Shown: one piece after another, positions 1-8,775 of the stretch | Position numbering within the stretch: position 1 is the stretch's first letter | Layout: each line of letters starts with the position of its first letter | Source: JASBTN01 sp965228805 | GTDB taxonomy: Bacteria; Pseudomonadota; Alphaproteobacteria; Rhodobacterales; Rhodobacteraceae | Reading direction: 5' to 3' | Length of the DNA stretch: 64,000 bases | NCBI RefSeq assembly: GCF_965228805.1 | Contig: NZ_CBDDIE010000003.1 | Location: forward strand, 124,001-188,000 | The notes under the pieces: generated by a model | What the model was told of the DNA's origin: nothing | Seen by the model: the letters and a program-made list of their open reading frames with translations, nothing else | The model's database searches: none | Translations under genes and position numbers: made by a program

Positions 1-1161
1 GCCATAGGCGAACAGCAGCTTGGCACCGTGTTTGATGACCCCGCCGTATTCCTGCGAGGTGCCGGGCAGGAAGCCGGGTACATCGACCAGGGTCAGGATC
101 GGGATTTCGAAGGCGTCACAGAAGCGCACAAAACGGGCCGCCTTGCGCGAGCTGTCGATGTCCAGGCAGCCCGCCAGCACCATCGGCTGGTTCGCCACCA
201 CGCCCACGGTCTGACCCTCCAGGCGCATGAAACCGGTGATGATGTTCTTCGCGTAGTCTTCCTGAATCTCGTAGAAATCGCCCTCGTCACCGATCTTCGT
301 GATCAGCTCCTTCATGTCATAGGGCGTGTTCGGGTTGTCCGGCACCAGCGTGTCCAGGCTTTCCTCGATCCGGCCCGGCTCGTCAAAGAAGGGGCGCACC
401 GGCGGCTTCTCGCGGTTGTTGAGCGGCAGGAAGTCGACCAGACGACGCACCTCCGACAGGGCTTCGACGTCGTTCTCGAAGGCGCCATCTGCGACCGAGC
501 TCTTCTTGGTGTGGGTCGAGGCGCCGCCAAGCTCCTCGGCCGTCACGACCTCGTTGGTCACGGTCTTCACCACGTCGGGGCCGGTGACGAACATGTAGGA
601 GGTGTCTTTCACCATGAAGATGAAGTCGGTCATCGCCGGTGAATAGACCGCACCACCGGCGCAGGGGCCCATGATGACGGAGATTTGCGGCACGACGCCC
701 GAGGCCATGATGTTGCGCTGGAACACTTCGGCGTAACCGGCCAGCGAGGCGACGCCTTCCTGGATCCGCGCCCCGCCCGAATCGTTGATGCCGATGACCG
801 GCGCGCCGTTCTGCATCGCCATGTCCATGATCTTGCAGATCTTCTCGGCGTGGGTTTCCGACAGCGAGCCGCCGAAGACGGTGAAATCCTGGCTGAACAC
901 ATAGACCATGCGGCCGTTGATCGTGCCCCAGCCGGTCACGACACCGTCGCCCGCGGGACGATCTTTTTCCATGCCGAACTCGGTGCAGCGATGGGCCTTG
1001 AACATGTCGAACTCTTCGAAGCTGTCCTCGTCCAGCAGCAGTTCGATGCGCTCACGGGCAGTCAGCTTGCCCTTGGCGTGCTGGCTGTCGATGCGACGCT
1101 GTCCGCCGCCCAGGCGGGCCTTCTCGCGGCGGGCTTCAAGTTCGAGATTGATATCTTTCAT
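1..1161 (-). CDS. pccB: Propionyl-CoA carboxylase beta chain (carboxyltransferase subunit), 3' end missing
   Basis: Biotin-dependent carboxyltransferase subunit that moves CO2 from biotin onto propionyl-CoA to give methylmalonyl-CoA. The 387 codons present run from the ATG at 1161 (AAGGAG upstream) to the left window edge without a stop; the family is about 510 residues, so the C-terminal quarter is outside. The N-terminus has the GGGQRRI and GKLTARERI stretches and the subunit carries the acyl-CoA-binding GPCAGGAVYSP region, all typical of PccB. Divergent from the exporter gene at 1326; the gap holds TTTGCAAA-type sites. The regulator at 2600 belongs to the family that controls pccB in Rhodobacter sphaeroides. 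Acetyl- or methylcrotonyl-CoA carboxylase beta chains are alternatives, but length, motif set and regulator favour PccB. Confidence 0.93.
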   Translation of the reverse strand, partial: MKDINLELEARREKARLGGGQRRIDSQHAKGKLTARERIELLLDEDSFEEFDMFKAHRCTEFGMEKDRPAGDGVVTGWGTINGRMVYVFSQDFTVFGGSLSETHAEKICKIMDMAMQNGAPVIGINDSGGARIQEGVASLAGYAEVFQRNIMASGVVPQISVIMGPCAGGAVYSPAMTDFIFMVKDTSYMFVTGPDVVKTVTNEVVTAEELGGASTHTKKSSVADGAFENDVEALSEVRRLVDFLPLNNREKPPVRPFFDEPGRIEESLDTLVPDNPNTPYDMKELITKIGDEGDFYEIQEDYAKNIITGFMRLEGQTVGVVANQPMVLAGCLDIDSSRKAARFVRFCDAFEIPILTLVDVPGFLPGTSQEYGGVIKHGAKLLFAYG

Positions 1162-1230
1162 CTGGCGGCACTCCTTGATTTCAAGGCAAACTAGCCGCAT
1201 TACGCGCGTGCAGAAAGCAAAAAGGCGCGA

Positions 1231-1280
1231 ATTTGCAAATAATTGGCAAGATGCGCGCTGCAAATTGCAAATTAGCAAAT
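1231..1280. promoter_or_regulatory. Cluster of PccR-type TTTGCAAA sites upstream of pccB
   Basis: A perfect TTTGCAAA lies at 1232-1239, followed by degenerate copies TTGGCAAG (1243-1250), ATTGCAAA (1264-1271) and TTAGCAAA (1272-1279). From memory, the operator of PccR in R. sphaeroides is two TTTGCAAA copies separated by 4 bp; here the first pair is 3 bp apart. A matching TTTGCAAA precedes the regulator gene itself. Position 70-120 bp upstream of the pccB start fits an operator. Confidence 0.6.
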
Positions 1281-1325
1281 ATCGACCGGCTGGACAAAAT
1301 TGCCAAAGCCGCTTACGCCTGTGCC

Positions 1326-2534
1326 ATGGCAGATTTACCCGCCACCCGGTTCCTGGACCCCAGAACACCTCCGCATGTCGCCACGCTGACCTTGATCGTC
1401 GCTGCGGGCGCGATGTCGATGAACGTCTTCTTGCCCGCCCTGCCCGCGATGTCCACCCATTTCGCCGTGGACTATCGCGTGATGCAGCTGTCCGTGGCCC
1501 TGTACCTGGCCATGAACGGGCTCTTGCAGATCGTCGTCGGCCCGATCTCGGACCGGTTCGGCCGCCGCCCGGTGATCCTGTGGAGTTTTACCCTGTTCCT
1601 TCTGGCTACTCTGGGCTGCATCTTAGCCCCGAACGTGCAGATCTTCCTGGCCTTCCGCATGGGGCAGGCGGTGATCGTCGGCGGCATGGCGATCAGCCGC
1701 GCCGCGATCCGCGACATTCACCCGCCGGACCAGGCGGCCTCGATGTTGGGCTATGTCACCATGGGCATGTCCGTGGTGCCCATGATCGGCCCGGCTTTCG
1801 GCGGCATCCTGGATCAGAGCTTCGGCTGGCAATCGGTCTTCTGGATGCAGCTTATCCTGGGTGCTGCGGTCTTTGCCCTGGCCTGGCGCGACATGGGAGA
1901 GACCTTTACCCGGCGCGAGGGCGGTTTCGCCGCGCAGTTTCGCGAATATCCCGAGCTGCTGCTCTCGCCCCGGTTCTGGGGCTACTGTCTGGCGGCGGCC
2001 TTCGCCTCCGGCGCCTTCTTTGCCTACCTTGGCGGCGCACCCTTTGTCGCCTCGGAGATCTACGGCATGGACAGCGCGACCATGGGCATCTACTTCGGCG
2101 CCCCCGCCCTGGGCTATTTCCTTGGTAACTACCTGTCCGGCCGCTATGCCGTGCGCGCCGGTGTGAACAGCATGATCGCCTGGGGTGGCGTGGTGTCCAC
2201 GGTGGGCATGGTGCTGTCGCTGGCCATCTTCTATGCGGGTTTCGCAACGGCCGAGGTGTTCTTCGGCTTCATGACCGTGGTCGGCGTTGGCAACGGGCTG
2301 GTCCTGCCCAGCGCCAACGCGGGCATGCTGTCGGTGCGCCCGCAACTGGCGGGTTCGGCCTCGGGCCTGGGCGGGGCGATCATGATCGGTGGTGGCGCCG
2401 CGCTGTCGGCCTTTACCGGCTGGCTGCTGACGCCCGAAACCGGGGCCTTCCCGCTGATCTGGATCATGCTTCTCAGCTCCGCCGCTTCGATCCTGGCGAT
2501 CTGGGGCGTCGTTCGGCGTGAACGCCGCTTGTAA
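1326..2534 (+). CDS. Bcr/CflA-family drug/metabolite exporter (MFS)
   Basis: A 402-residue, 12-helix major facilitator permease of the inner membrane. The first helix ends in NVFLPALPAM, and the loop 2-3 signature is GPISDRFGRRPV, both typical of the Bcr/CflA (DHA1) group that exports drugs, sulfonamide or cysteine. The reading frame is open further upstream, to a TTG at 1233 inside the PccR-type site cluster, but the ATG at 1326 (MADLPATRF) gives the family-like short N-terminus. It lies between divergent pccB and pccR-like genes and could share their regulation. Substrate unknown; no other efflux component is nearby. Confidence 0.85.
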   Translation: MADLPATRFLDPRTPPHVATLTLIVAAGAMSMNVFLPALPAMSTHFAVDYRVMQLSVALYLAMNGLLQIVVGPISDRFGRRPVILWSFTLFLLATLGCILAPNVQIFLAFRMGQAVIVGGMAISRAAIRDIHPPDQAASMLGYVTMGMSVVPMIGPAFGGILDQSFGWQSVFWMQLILGAAVFALAWRDMGETFTRREGGFAAQFREYPELLLSPRFWGYCLAAAFASGAFFAYLGGAPFVASEIYGMDSATMGIYFGAPALGYFLGNYLSGRYAVRAGVNSMIAWGGVVSTVGMVLSLAIFYAGFATAEVFFGFMTVVGVGNGLVLPSANAGMLSVRPQLAGSASGLGGAIMIGGGAALSAFTGWLLTPETGAFPLIWIMLLSSAASILAIWGVVRRERRL

Positions 2535-2537
2535 GCG

Positions 2538-2589
2538 CTTGCGAGCGCAGCTTTGCAAATGTTACGCCTAGGCCAGCAAATCCTGCAAA
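2538..2589. promoter_or_regulatory. Candidate PccR autoregulatory sites
   Basis: The gap before the regulator gene holds a perfect TTTGCAAA at 2552-2559, a related CTTGCGAG at 2538-2545, and half-matches CCAGCAAA (2573-2580) and CCTGCAAA (2582-2589). The same 8-mer occurs before pccB, so the regulator may control its own gene. Spacings differ from the published 4-bp spacer. Confidence 0.5.
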
Positions 2590-2599
2590 GGAGCCTGCC

Positions 2600-3988
2600 A
2601 TGGCCACCCAGAAACTCTATGCCGGCGTCAAGCTGCGCGAGCTGCGCACGCGGCTGGGCCTGACCCAGAAAGCCTTTGCCGAGAAACTGGGCGTCTCGCT
2701 GCCCTATCTGAACCAGATGGAGAACAACAACCGCCCGGTCTCGACCGGTGTGGTCCTGGCCCTGGCGCAGGAGTTCGGCTTTGACGTGGCCGAGCTGTCG
2801 ACCGGAGATGCCGAACGCCTGGTCACCGACATGCGCGAGGCGCTGGCCGACCCGATATTTACCGACACCCCGCCACTTGCGGACCTGCGCCTGGCGGCCT
2901 CGAACGCCCCGGCGCTCGCCCGCGCCTTCCTGGCCCTGCACCGCGCCTATCGGCAGAACCACGAAAGGCTCGCCTCACTGGACGAGGCTTTGGGCCGCGA
3001 AGGGTCGTCCGTGCAGGCCAGCCCTTGGGAAGAGGTCCGCGACTTCTTTCACTATTGCGACAATTACATCGATGCGGTCGACCGTGCCGCCGAGCGCTTC
3101 ACCCGCAACGTGGACCCGGAACAAGCCGCCATCCGTGCGTTGCGGGAGATGAAGGTCGGGGTCGAACTCCATGATGACCCGCAGCTTCGTGGGTTTGATG
3201 CCGAACGGTCCACCCTGCGCCTGTCCACCCGAACCGCGCAATCGACCAGGCGTTTCCAGCTGCTACACCAGGTAGCGCTGCTTGCACATAACGAACTTCT
3301 GGAGGCCACGCTGGATCTGGCGCGCTTCCAAACCGAAGAGGCCCGCGCCATCGCAAAGATTGGCCTGGCCAACTACTTCGCCGGTGCCGCCCTTCTGCCC
3401 TATGGCGCCTTCTTGGGGGCGGCGCGCGAGACCCGGCACGACCTGGAACGGCTGGCGGAGATCTTCGGCGCCTCGATCGAACAGGTGGCCCACCGCCTGT
3501 CCACGCTGCAACGCCCGGGTGCCAAGGGCATTCCCTTTTTCTTCGTGCGTGTCGATCAGGCTGGAACAATCACCAAACGCCACTCCGCTACGCGCCTGCA
3601 ATTCGCCCGGTTCGGCGGTGCTTGCCCGCTGTGGAACGTGCACCAGGCGTTTGAGACCCCCGGCCGCTTCCTACGCCAGCTGGCGAAGACGCCGGACGGG
3701 GTCAGCTACCTCTGCCTGGCGCGCGACGTGTCGAAATCCGGCGGCAGTTTCTCGGCCCCCGTGCGCCGCTACGCGATTGGCCTGGGCTGCGAGGTCCGCC
3801 ACGCGGGCGAGTTGGTTTATGCCGATCACCTGGACATCTCGAACGAGGGCGCCTTCGAACCCATCGGCATCTCCTGCCGGATCTGCGAACGGGTGGGCTG
3901 CCACCAACGCTCTGTCCCACCGCTGGAGCGTAAACTGCGCGTAAACCCGGACGCACGTGGCGTGCTGCCCTATGAGATCGAGCAATGA
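2600..3988 (+). CDS. pccR: Short-chain fatty acyl-CoA regulator (ScfR family), PccR-like
   Basis: A 462-residue transcription factor. Residues about 5-62 form a Cro/CI (XRE) helix-turn-helix (LRELRTRLGLTQKAFAEKLG, then SLPYLNQMENNNRPVS). The rest is the long acyl-CoA-sensing region of the ScfR/RamB/PccR/MccR family (DUF955-like then DUF2083-like), ending in a Cys-rich patch CRICERVGCHQRS. PccR of R. sphaeroides activates pccB during propionate or acetate growth. Proximity to pccB and shared TTTGCAAA sites support the same role. Start ATG at 2600 follows AAAGGAG. The stop overlaps the next ATG by 4 bp. RamB- or MccR-type specificity cannot be excluded from sequence alone. Confidence 0.88.
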   Translation: MATQKLYAGVKLRELRTRLGLTQKAFAEKLGVSLPYLNQMENNNRPVSTGVVLALAQEFGFDVAELSTGDAERLVTDMREALADPIFTDTPPLADLRLAASNAPALARAFLALHRAYRQNHERLASLDEALGREGSSVQASPWEEVRDFFHYCDNYIDAVDRAAERFTRNVDPEQAAIRALREMKVGVELHDDPQLRGFDAERSTLRLSTRTAQSTRRFQLLHQVALLAHNELLEATLDLARFQTEEARAIAKIGLANYFAGAALLPYGAFLGAARETRHDLERLAEIFGASIEQVAHRLSTLQRPGAKGIPFFFVRVDQAGTITKRHSATRLQFARFGGACPLWNVHQAFETPGRFLRQLAKTPDGVSYLCLARDVSKSGGSFSAPVRRYAIGLGCEVRHAGELVYADHLDISNEGAFEPIGISCRICERVGCHQRSVPPLERKLRVNPDARGVLPYEIEQ

Positions 3989-4791
3989 GGCGCTTGCTCC
4001 TTTTGCTGGCCCTGCTGGGCGCCGCAACCGCAGCCTTGGCCTGGAACGCCGAGGCCATATTGCTCTATCACTTTGATGAAACACGCATTTCCCCATCCGA
4101 GGCAGGCGAATCACGGCTGCGTGAAATCGAACGGGACGGCATCATCCTCTGGGTCGCCTCACCCAGGCCGGGAAAAGCAACGGTGCTCTACTTCCATGGA
4201 AACGCGGGCAATCTGGCCAACCGCTCCGGGCGTTTCACCGCCTTTCTGGATCGCGGCCTAGGCGTTGTCGCCATGGCCTATCCGGGCAGCTCTGGCAGCA
4301 CCGGCGAACAGACAGCGGACTGGTTTTCGCGGGTTGCGGTTGGCGTCTACCTGGACACGCCGGAGCTGATCGGTAACGGTCCGGTGGTTCTCTACGGTGA
4401 GAGCCTGGGCACGGGTATCGCGGTTTACGTCTCCGCCAGTGCAGCCTCCGACAGTGTCAAAGGCATCGGCCCACCCGCAGCGATGGTGTTGGAGGCACCA
4501 TATACCTCAATCCGCGACGCCACACGGCATCACTACCCGCAATTGGGTGACCTGGTCGAGCGCTTGCCGAACCTCTTGCCCAGCAAGGATTGGATTACCG
4601 CCCCAGACGTACCGCTGCTCATCCTCCACGGCTCCGAGGATCGCGTTATCCCGGTCGAGATGGGGCAGGAACTGTTCGACCTGGCAAGCACCACTGACAA
4701 GACCCTGCACATTGTCCAGGGCGCGGGTCACGCCAATGTCTGGCAACCTTCCGCGCAGCGGGCGCTTTACGACTTCCTCGATCGCTTCTAA
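3985..4791 (+). CDS. Membrane-anchored alpha/beta hydrolase
   Basis: 268 residues. An N-terminal hydrophobic segment (residues 4-20) suggests a signal anchor, so the catalytic domain probably faces the periplasm. An oxyanion HGN sits at 71-73, the nucleophile elbow GESLG places Ser140, and Asp219 (GSEDR) and His249 (GAGHANVW) complete the triad. The arrangement resembles the BEM46/ABHD13 group; substrates of that group are poorly defined. The ATG overlaps the pccR stop (ATGA), so translation is coupled to the regulator. Specific reaction unknown. Confidence 0.8.
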   Translation: MRRLLLLLALLGAATAALAWNAEAILLYHFDETRISPSEAGESRLREIERDGIILWVASPRPGKATVLYFHGNAGNLANRSGRFTAFLDRGLGVVAMAYPGSSGSTGEQTADWFSRVAVGVYLDTPELIGNGPVVLYGESLGTGIAVYVSASAASDSVKGIGPPAAMVLEAPYTSIRDATRHHYPQLGDLVERLPNLLPSKDWITAPDVPLLILHGSEDRVIPVEMGQELFDLASTTDKTLHIVQGAGHANVWQPSAQRALYDFLDRF

Positions 4792-4816
4792 CGTTAGCGG
4801 AAACAGAGAGGATACC

Positions 4817-5293
4817 ATGGAGCTGACCGGCAACCGCACCATCGCGGCCGACCGCGCGACGGTCTGGGCGCATCTGAATTCCGCCGATACGCTCGCCGCC
4901 TGCATTCCCGGCTGCGAAGAATTGACCGGCAGTGCCGAGGACGGTTTCGACGCGGTGGTGAAGCAGAAGGTCGGCCCGGTAAAGGCCACCTTCAAGGGCG
5001 GGGTGGTCCTGTCCGACGTGGATGCACCGAATTCCTATCGCATCTCGGGCGAAGGCAAAGGCGGTGTGGCCGGTTTTGCCAAGGGCGCGGCCTTCGTATC
5101 ACTGGCAGATGGCGCGGACGGCACCGAGCTGACCTATGAGGTCGAAGCAAAGGTCGGGGGCAAACTGGCCTCGCTCGGAAACCGTATCATCAATGGCTTT
5201 GCCAAGAAGATGACGGATCAGTTCTTCGAGCGTTTCCAGGAGGTTGTGGAAGGCCCCGCCGAGGAACCCATAGAGGATTCCGACGGGGCCTGA
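4817..5293 (+). CDS. CoxG-like SRPBCC (carbon monoxide dehydrogenase subunit G family) protein
   Basis: 158 residues beginning MELTGNRTIAADRATVWAHL, the usual N-terminus of CoxG-type START/SRPBCC proteins, followed by the IPGCEELTG and KVGPVKATFKG stretches of this family. CoxG in carboxydotrophs helps anchor CO dehydrogenase to the membrane, but here no coxMSL genes adjoin. The xanthine dehydrogenase genes, the nearest molybdenum hydroxylase, are 38 kb away. The ATG at 4817 follows AGAGAGGA. It is 25 bp downstream of the hydrolase and probably in the pccR transcript. Could instead be a lipid- or acyl-CoA-binding protein. Confidence 0.8.
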   Translation: MELTGNRTIAADRATVWAHLNSADTLAACIPGCEELTGSAEDGFDAVVKQKVGPVKATFKGGVVLSDVDAPNSYRISGEGKGGVAGFAKGAAFVSLADGADGTELTYEVEAKVGGKLASLGNRIINGFAKKMTDQFFERFQEVVEGPAEEPIEDSDGA

Positions 5294-5299
5294 GCCGGA

Positions 5300-5536
5300 T
5301 CAGGCCGACAGCATACGATAAATTTCATCCTTCAGACGGGCGCGCTGCTTGCGCATGTCTTCTTCGTGAAACTGATCGGTCGGCTCCACGTTGGTCTCGG
5401 CCCGGTGCACCGCCCGGTTGACCTCGTGGTACTCATCAAAGAGCTTGGCAAAATGGCTATCGCTTTCCTTCAGCGCGGCCATTTTGTCGGCGTGTTCGGG
5501 GAATTCCTCCAGCAGCTCATGCGGCGTGTGGGACAT
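5300..5536 (-). CDS. YdcH/DUF465-family small protein
   Basis: 78 residues, highly charged and helical, with the family pattern of an N-terminal helix (HELLEEFPEHADKMAALK), a central DEYHEVNRAVHRAE segment and a C-terminal basic KQRARLKDEIYRMLS helix. YdcH-family proteins are small coiled-coil proteins without established function. The gene converges on the CoxG-like gene with 6 bp between stops, and an AGGAG precedes its ATG. It lies downstream of betA on the same strand but a hairpin separates the two. Confidence 0.8.
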   Translation of the reverse strand: MSHTPHELLEEFPEHADKMAALKESDSHFAKLFDEYHEVNRAVHRAETNVEPTDQFHEEDMRKQRARLKDEIYRMLSA

Positions 5537-5562
5537 GCGCGTCTCCTCTTATGTGTCGCGTT

Positions 5563-5584
5563 CGCCCAAGCCTAGGCCTGGGCG
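5563..5584 (-). terminator. Hairpin between betA and the YdcH-like gene
   Basis: CGCCCAAGCC (5563-5572) pairs with GGCCTGGGCG (5575-5584) with one mismatch and a TA loop. No U-run follows on either strand, so it may act as a weak or factor-assisted terminator after betA. Confidence 0.35.
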
Positions 5585-5621
5585 AGAGGTGTGCGCCTTG
5601 ACCCGGATCAAATCCGCATAT

Positions 5622-7280
5622 TCAACGTTGCGAATTCTGCCAATCCGGGTGGATCCAGGGCTCATCATTCGACCTCGGCAGCGGCGTGCGCCCCAGGATG
5701 TGGTCCGAGGCTTTCTCGCCCACCATGATCGATGGCCCGTTGAGGTTGCCATTGGTGATACGCGGGAAGACCGAACTGTCCGCCAATCGCAGCCCCTCGA
5801 CGCCGATGACACGCATTTCCGGGTCCACCACAGCCATCGGGTCATCAGCACGGCCCATGCGGCAGGTGCCACAGGGGTGATAGGCGCTTTCCGCGTGTTC
5901 GCGAATGAACCCGTCCAGCTCATCATCCGTCTGCAGATCTGTGCCGGGCTGGATTTCATGTTTCACATGTTCGGCCATGGCGGGTTGATTGAAGATCTCG
6001 CGTGTCAGACGCAGGCATTGACGGAAGTCGACCCAGTCCTGTTCCTCGGACATGTAGTTGAAGAAGATGCGCGGCGCCTCCTTCGGATCGGCACTTTTCA
6101 GAGTAATTTCACCGCGAGACGCGGCGCGCATTGGGCCGGTATGGGCCTGAAAGCCGTGCCCTTCAGCAGCGGCCTGCCCGTCATAGCGCACGGCGATGGG
6201 CAGGAAATGGTATTGAATATCAGGGTATTCCACGCCTGCACGCGACCGGATGAAGGCCGCGCTTTCAAACTGGTTCGACGCACCCAGCCCCTTCTTGGTG
6301 AACAGCCACTGCGCGCCAATCACGCCCTTCCAGAACAGGGTCCAATAGCGGAACAGGGTAATCGGCTGCTTGGCGGCCAGCTGGAAATAGACCTCCAGGT
6401 GGTCCTGCAGGTTCTGCCCCACGCCAGCGCGATCCGCGACCACGTCGATGCCATGTTCGGCCAGGTGTTTCGCAGGCCCGATGCCCGAAAGCATCAGGAG
6501 TTTCGGCGAGTTGATCGAACTGGCCGCGATGATCACTTCGGCATTTGCGCGGATCACCTCGATCTTGCCGCCGCGCTCGATCTCGACGCCAACAGCGCGC
6601 CCGCCTTCGATCACCACCTTGCGAGCCAGCGCACGGATCACATCACAATTATCCCGTTTCAGCGCCGGTTTCAGATAGGCATTGGCGGCGGACCAGCGTC
6701 GGCCCTGCCAGACGGTCTGCTCCATCGGGCCAAAGCCCTCTTGCTGCTGACCGTTGTAATCCTTGGTGACCTGATAGCCCGCCTGCTGCCCCGCCTTGAC
6801 GAAAGCCGCATGGAGCGGGTTGTTGCGAGGGCCGCGCGTGACGTGCAGCGGGCCGTCCTTGCCGCGCCATTCCGCATCACCGCCATGACCGCTGTCATGC
6901 CAGGTCTCCATGCGTTTGAAATAGGGCAGCACATCCGCATAGGCCCAGCCGTCGGCACCGCTTTCGGCCCAATGATCGAAATCCTTCGCGTGGCCGCGCA
7001 CATAGACCATGCCGTTGATCGAGCTCGACCCGCCGATCACCTTACCGCGCGGGGTGACCAGGGTGCGCCCACCCAGGTGCGGCTCGGGTTCGGTCTGAAA
7101 ACCCCAGTCGTAAAGCCCCATGTTCATCGGATAGGACAGGGCGGCGGGCATCTGGATGAACGGACCGGCATCCGTGCCACCATGTTCGATGACCAGCACC
7201 GATTTGCCCGCCTCGGACAGGCGGTAGGCCATGGCACAGCCGGCGGAACCGGCACCGATGATGACGTAATCTGCTTGCAT
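5622..7280 (-). CDS. betA: Choline dehydrogenase
   Basis: 552-residue GMC-family flavoenzyme that oxidises choline to betaine aldehyde (and can go on to glycine betaine). Residues 6-15 carry the FAD dinucleotide motif (VIIGAGSAGC), GMC signature 1 is near 83-100 (GGSSSINGMVYVRGHAKDF), signature 2 near 253-267 (ASSINSPKLLMLSGI), and the catalytic His468 (YHPCG) and Asn510 (ITNGN) are present. Full length for BetA. It is the last gene of betI-betC-betB-betA, 10 bp after betB, and is expected to be under BetI repression relieved by choline. Confidence 0.96.
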   Translation of the reverse strand: MQADYVIIGAGSAGCAMAYRLSEAGKSVLVIEHGGTDAGPFIQMPAALSYPMNMGLYDWGFQTEPEPHLGGRTLVTPRGKVIGGSSSINGMVYVRGHAKDFDHWAESGADGWAYADVLPYFKRMETWHDSGHGGDAEWRGKDGPLHVTRGPRNNPLHAAFVKAGQQAGYQVTKDYNGQQQEGFGPMEQTVWQGRRWSAANAYLKPALKRDNCDVIRALARKVVIEGGRAVGVEIERGGKIEVIRANAEVIIAASSINSPKLLMLSGIGPAKHLAEHGIDVVADRAGVGQNLQDHLEVYFQLAAKQPITLFRYWTLFWKGVIGAQWLFTKKGLGASNQFESAAFIRSRAGVEYPDIQYHFLPIAVRYDGQAAAEGHGFQAHTGPMRAASRGEITLKSADPKEAPRIFFNYMSEEQDWVDFRQCLRLTREIFNQPAMAEHVKHEIQPGTDLQTDDELDGFIREHAESAYHPCGTCRMGRADDPMAVVDPEMRVIGVEGLRLADSSVFPRITNGNLNGPSIMVGEKASDHILGRTPLPRSNDEPWIHPDWQNSQR

Positions 7281-7290
7281 TGTCAGTTCC

Positions 7291-8748
7291 TCAGAAGGGG
7301 GCTTCCAGCTGGGACAGCCGGACGTAGACGGTTTTCAGCTCGCTGTAGTGCTCGATTGCGGCCTTGGAGTTCTCACGTCCGACACCCGAGGCTTTCGAGC
7401 CGCCAAAGGGTGCCTCGACGGGCGCGTCGTTGTATGTGTTGATATAGCAGGTGCCGGCCTCGAACCCGGCCACGACGCGATGCGCGCGGGTCAGGTCCTG
7501 GGTGAAGACCCCGGCGGCCAGACCGAACTCCGTCGCATTGGCGCGCTGCATGACTTCTTCCTCAGTGTCGAAGTCCAGCACGGACATGACCGGGCCGAAG
7601 ATTTCTTCGCGCGCGATGGTCATGTCATCGGTGACGTCGGAGAAGACGGTGGGCTCCAGGTAGAACCCGTCGCGATCCAGGCGGTTGCCGCCATAGGACA
7701 GCGTTGCGCCTTCACCCTTGCCCTTGGCGATATAGCCCTCGACGATGTTCATTTGTGCCTCGCTGACCATCGGCCCGAAGGAAGTCGCGGGATCCATCGG
7801 GTCGCCAATCACCGCATTTGCCAGCCGTTCCGATAGGCGTTTCAGGAAAGCCGCCTTGATGCCCTTCTGAACGAAGACCCGGGTGCCGTTCGAACAGACC
7901 TGTCCAGAGCTGTAGAAGTTGCCCAGGATCGCGCCCGACACGGCAGCATCCACATCTGCATCATCGAAGACAATCATGGGGGATTTGCCACCCAGCTCCA
8001 TCGTCACATGTTTCATCTGCGCGGCGGCGGCGGCATAGACCTTCTTGCCGGTGGGCACCGATCCGGTCAGCGAGACCTTGGCCACGCGTGCATCCGTCAC
8101 CAGCGCCGCGCCCACGTCGCCCAGGCCCTGGACCACGTTGAACACACCGGCAGGCAATCCGGCTTCCACAAGGATTTCAGCGACTTGCAGCGCACAGAGC
8201 GGGGTGGTTTCCGAGGGTTTGAAGATCGACGCATTGCCACAGGCCAACGCGGGCGCGGCCTTCCAGCAGGCGATCTGGGTCGGGTAATTCCAGGCGCCGA
8301 TGCCCGCGCAGACGCCCAGCGCCTCGCGGCGAGTATATACGAAATCACCGCCGCCCAGCGGGATGTGCTCGCCGGTGAGTGACCCGGCCAGCCCTCCGAA
8401 ATACTCCAGCGCATCCGCGCCCGAGGTCGCATCGGCGACCGAGGTCTCCTGGTAAGGCTTGCCGGTGTCCAGCGTCTCCAGCACCGACAGATCATGGTTG
8501 CGGTCGCGCATGATGTCGGCAGCGCGGCGCAGGATACGGCCGCGCTCGGTGCCGGTCATCGCCGCCCAATCGGCCTGCGCCGCCTCGGCCGCCGCTAGCG
8601 CCTGTTCGACGATCGCGGGCGTGGCCGAATGCACCGTCGCGATCACCTCGCCGGTGGCCGGGTAGATCACCGGGATCGGCGCTCCGGCCGTGTCTTCGAC
8701 AAATTCGCCATTGATGAAATGGCTCGCCTTCGGTTGGGCGTTCTGCAT
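7291..8748 (-). CDS. betB: Betaine aldehyde dehydrogenase
   Basis: 485-residue NAD(P)-dependent aldehyde dehydrogenase converting betaine aldehyde to glycine betaine. Catalytic Glu251 sits in MELGGKSP and Cys285 in SGQVCSNGTRVF; the Asn-bearing GAWNYPTQIACWK motif is near 151-163. FVQKGI follows the Cys as in BetB. Lies between betC and betA in the same orientation with short gaps, so the bet operon makes the compatible solute from choline-O-sulfate or choline in the cytoplasm. Confidence 0.95.
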   Translation of the reverse strand: MQNAQPKASHFINGEFVEDTAGAPIPVIYPATGEVIATVHSATPAIVEQALAAAEAAQADWAAMTGTERGRILRRAADIMRDRNHDLSVLETLDTGKPYQETSVADATSGADALEYFGGLAGSLTGEHIPLGGGDFVYTRREALGVCAGIGAWNYPTQIACWKAAPALACGNASIFKPSETTPLCALQVAEILVEAGLPAGVFNVVQGLGDVGAALVTDARVAKVSLTGSVPTGKKVYAAAAAQMKHVTMELGGKSPMIVFDDADVDAAVSGAILGNFYSSGQVCSNGTRVFVQKGIKAAFLKRLSERLANAVIGDPMDPATSFGPMVSEAQMNIVEGYIAKGKGEGATLSYGGNRLDRDGFYLEPTVFSDVTDDMTIAREEIFGPVMSVLDFDTEEEVMQRANATEFGLAAGVFTQDLTRAHRVVAGFEAGTCYINTYNDAPVEAPFGGSKASGVGRENSKAAIEHYSELKTVYVRLSQLEAPF

Positions 8749-8775
8749 TCTTGTTACTCCAGCAGATAAGGGGGG

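Noticed and set aside
1623..2558. 311-residue open frame opposite the MFS gene
   Set aside because: Antisense shadow with biased composition and no motifs.
5391..7442. 683-residue open frame on the plus strand opposite betA
   Set aside because: Shadow frame of a GC-rich gene; betA on the other strand has complete GMC motifs.
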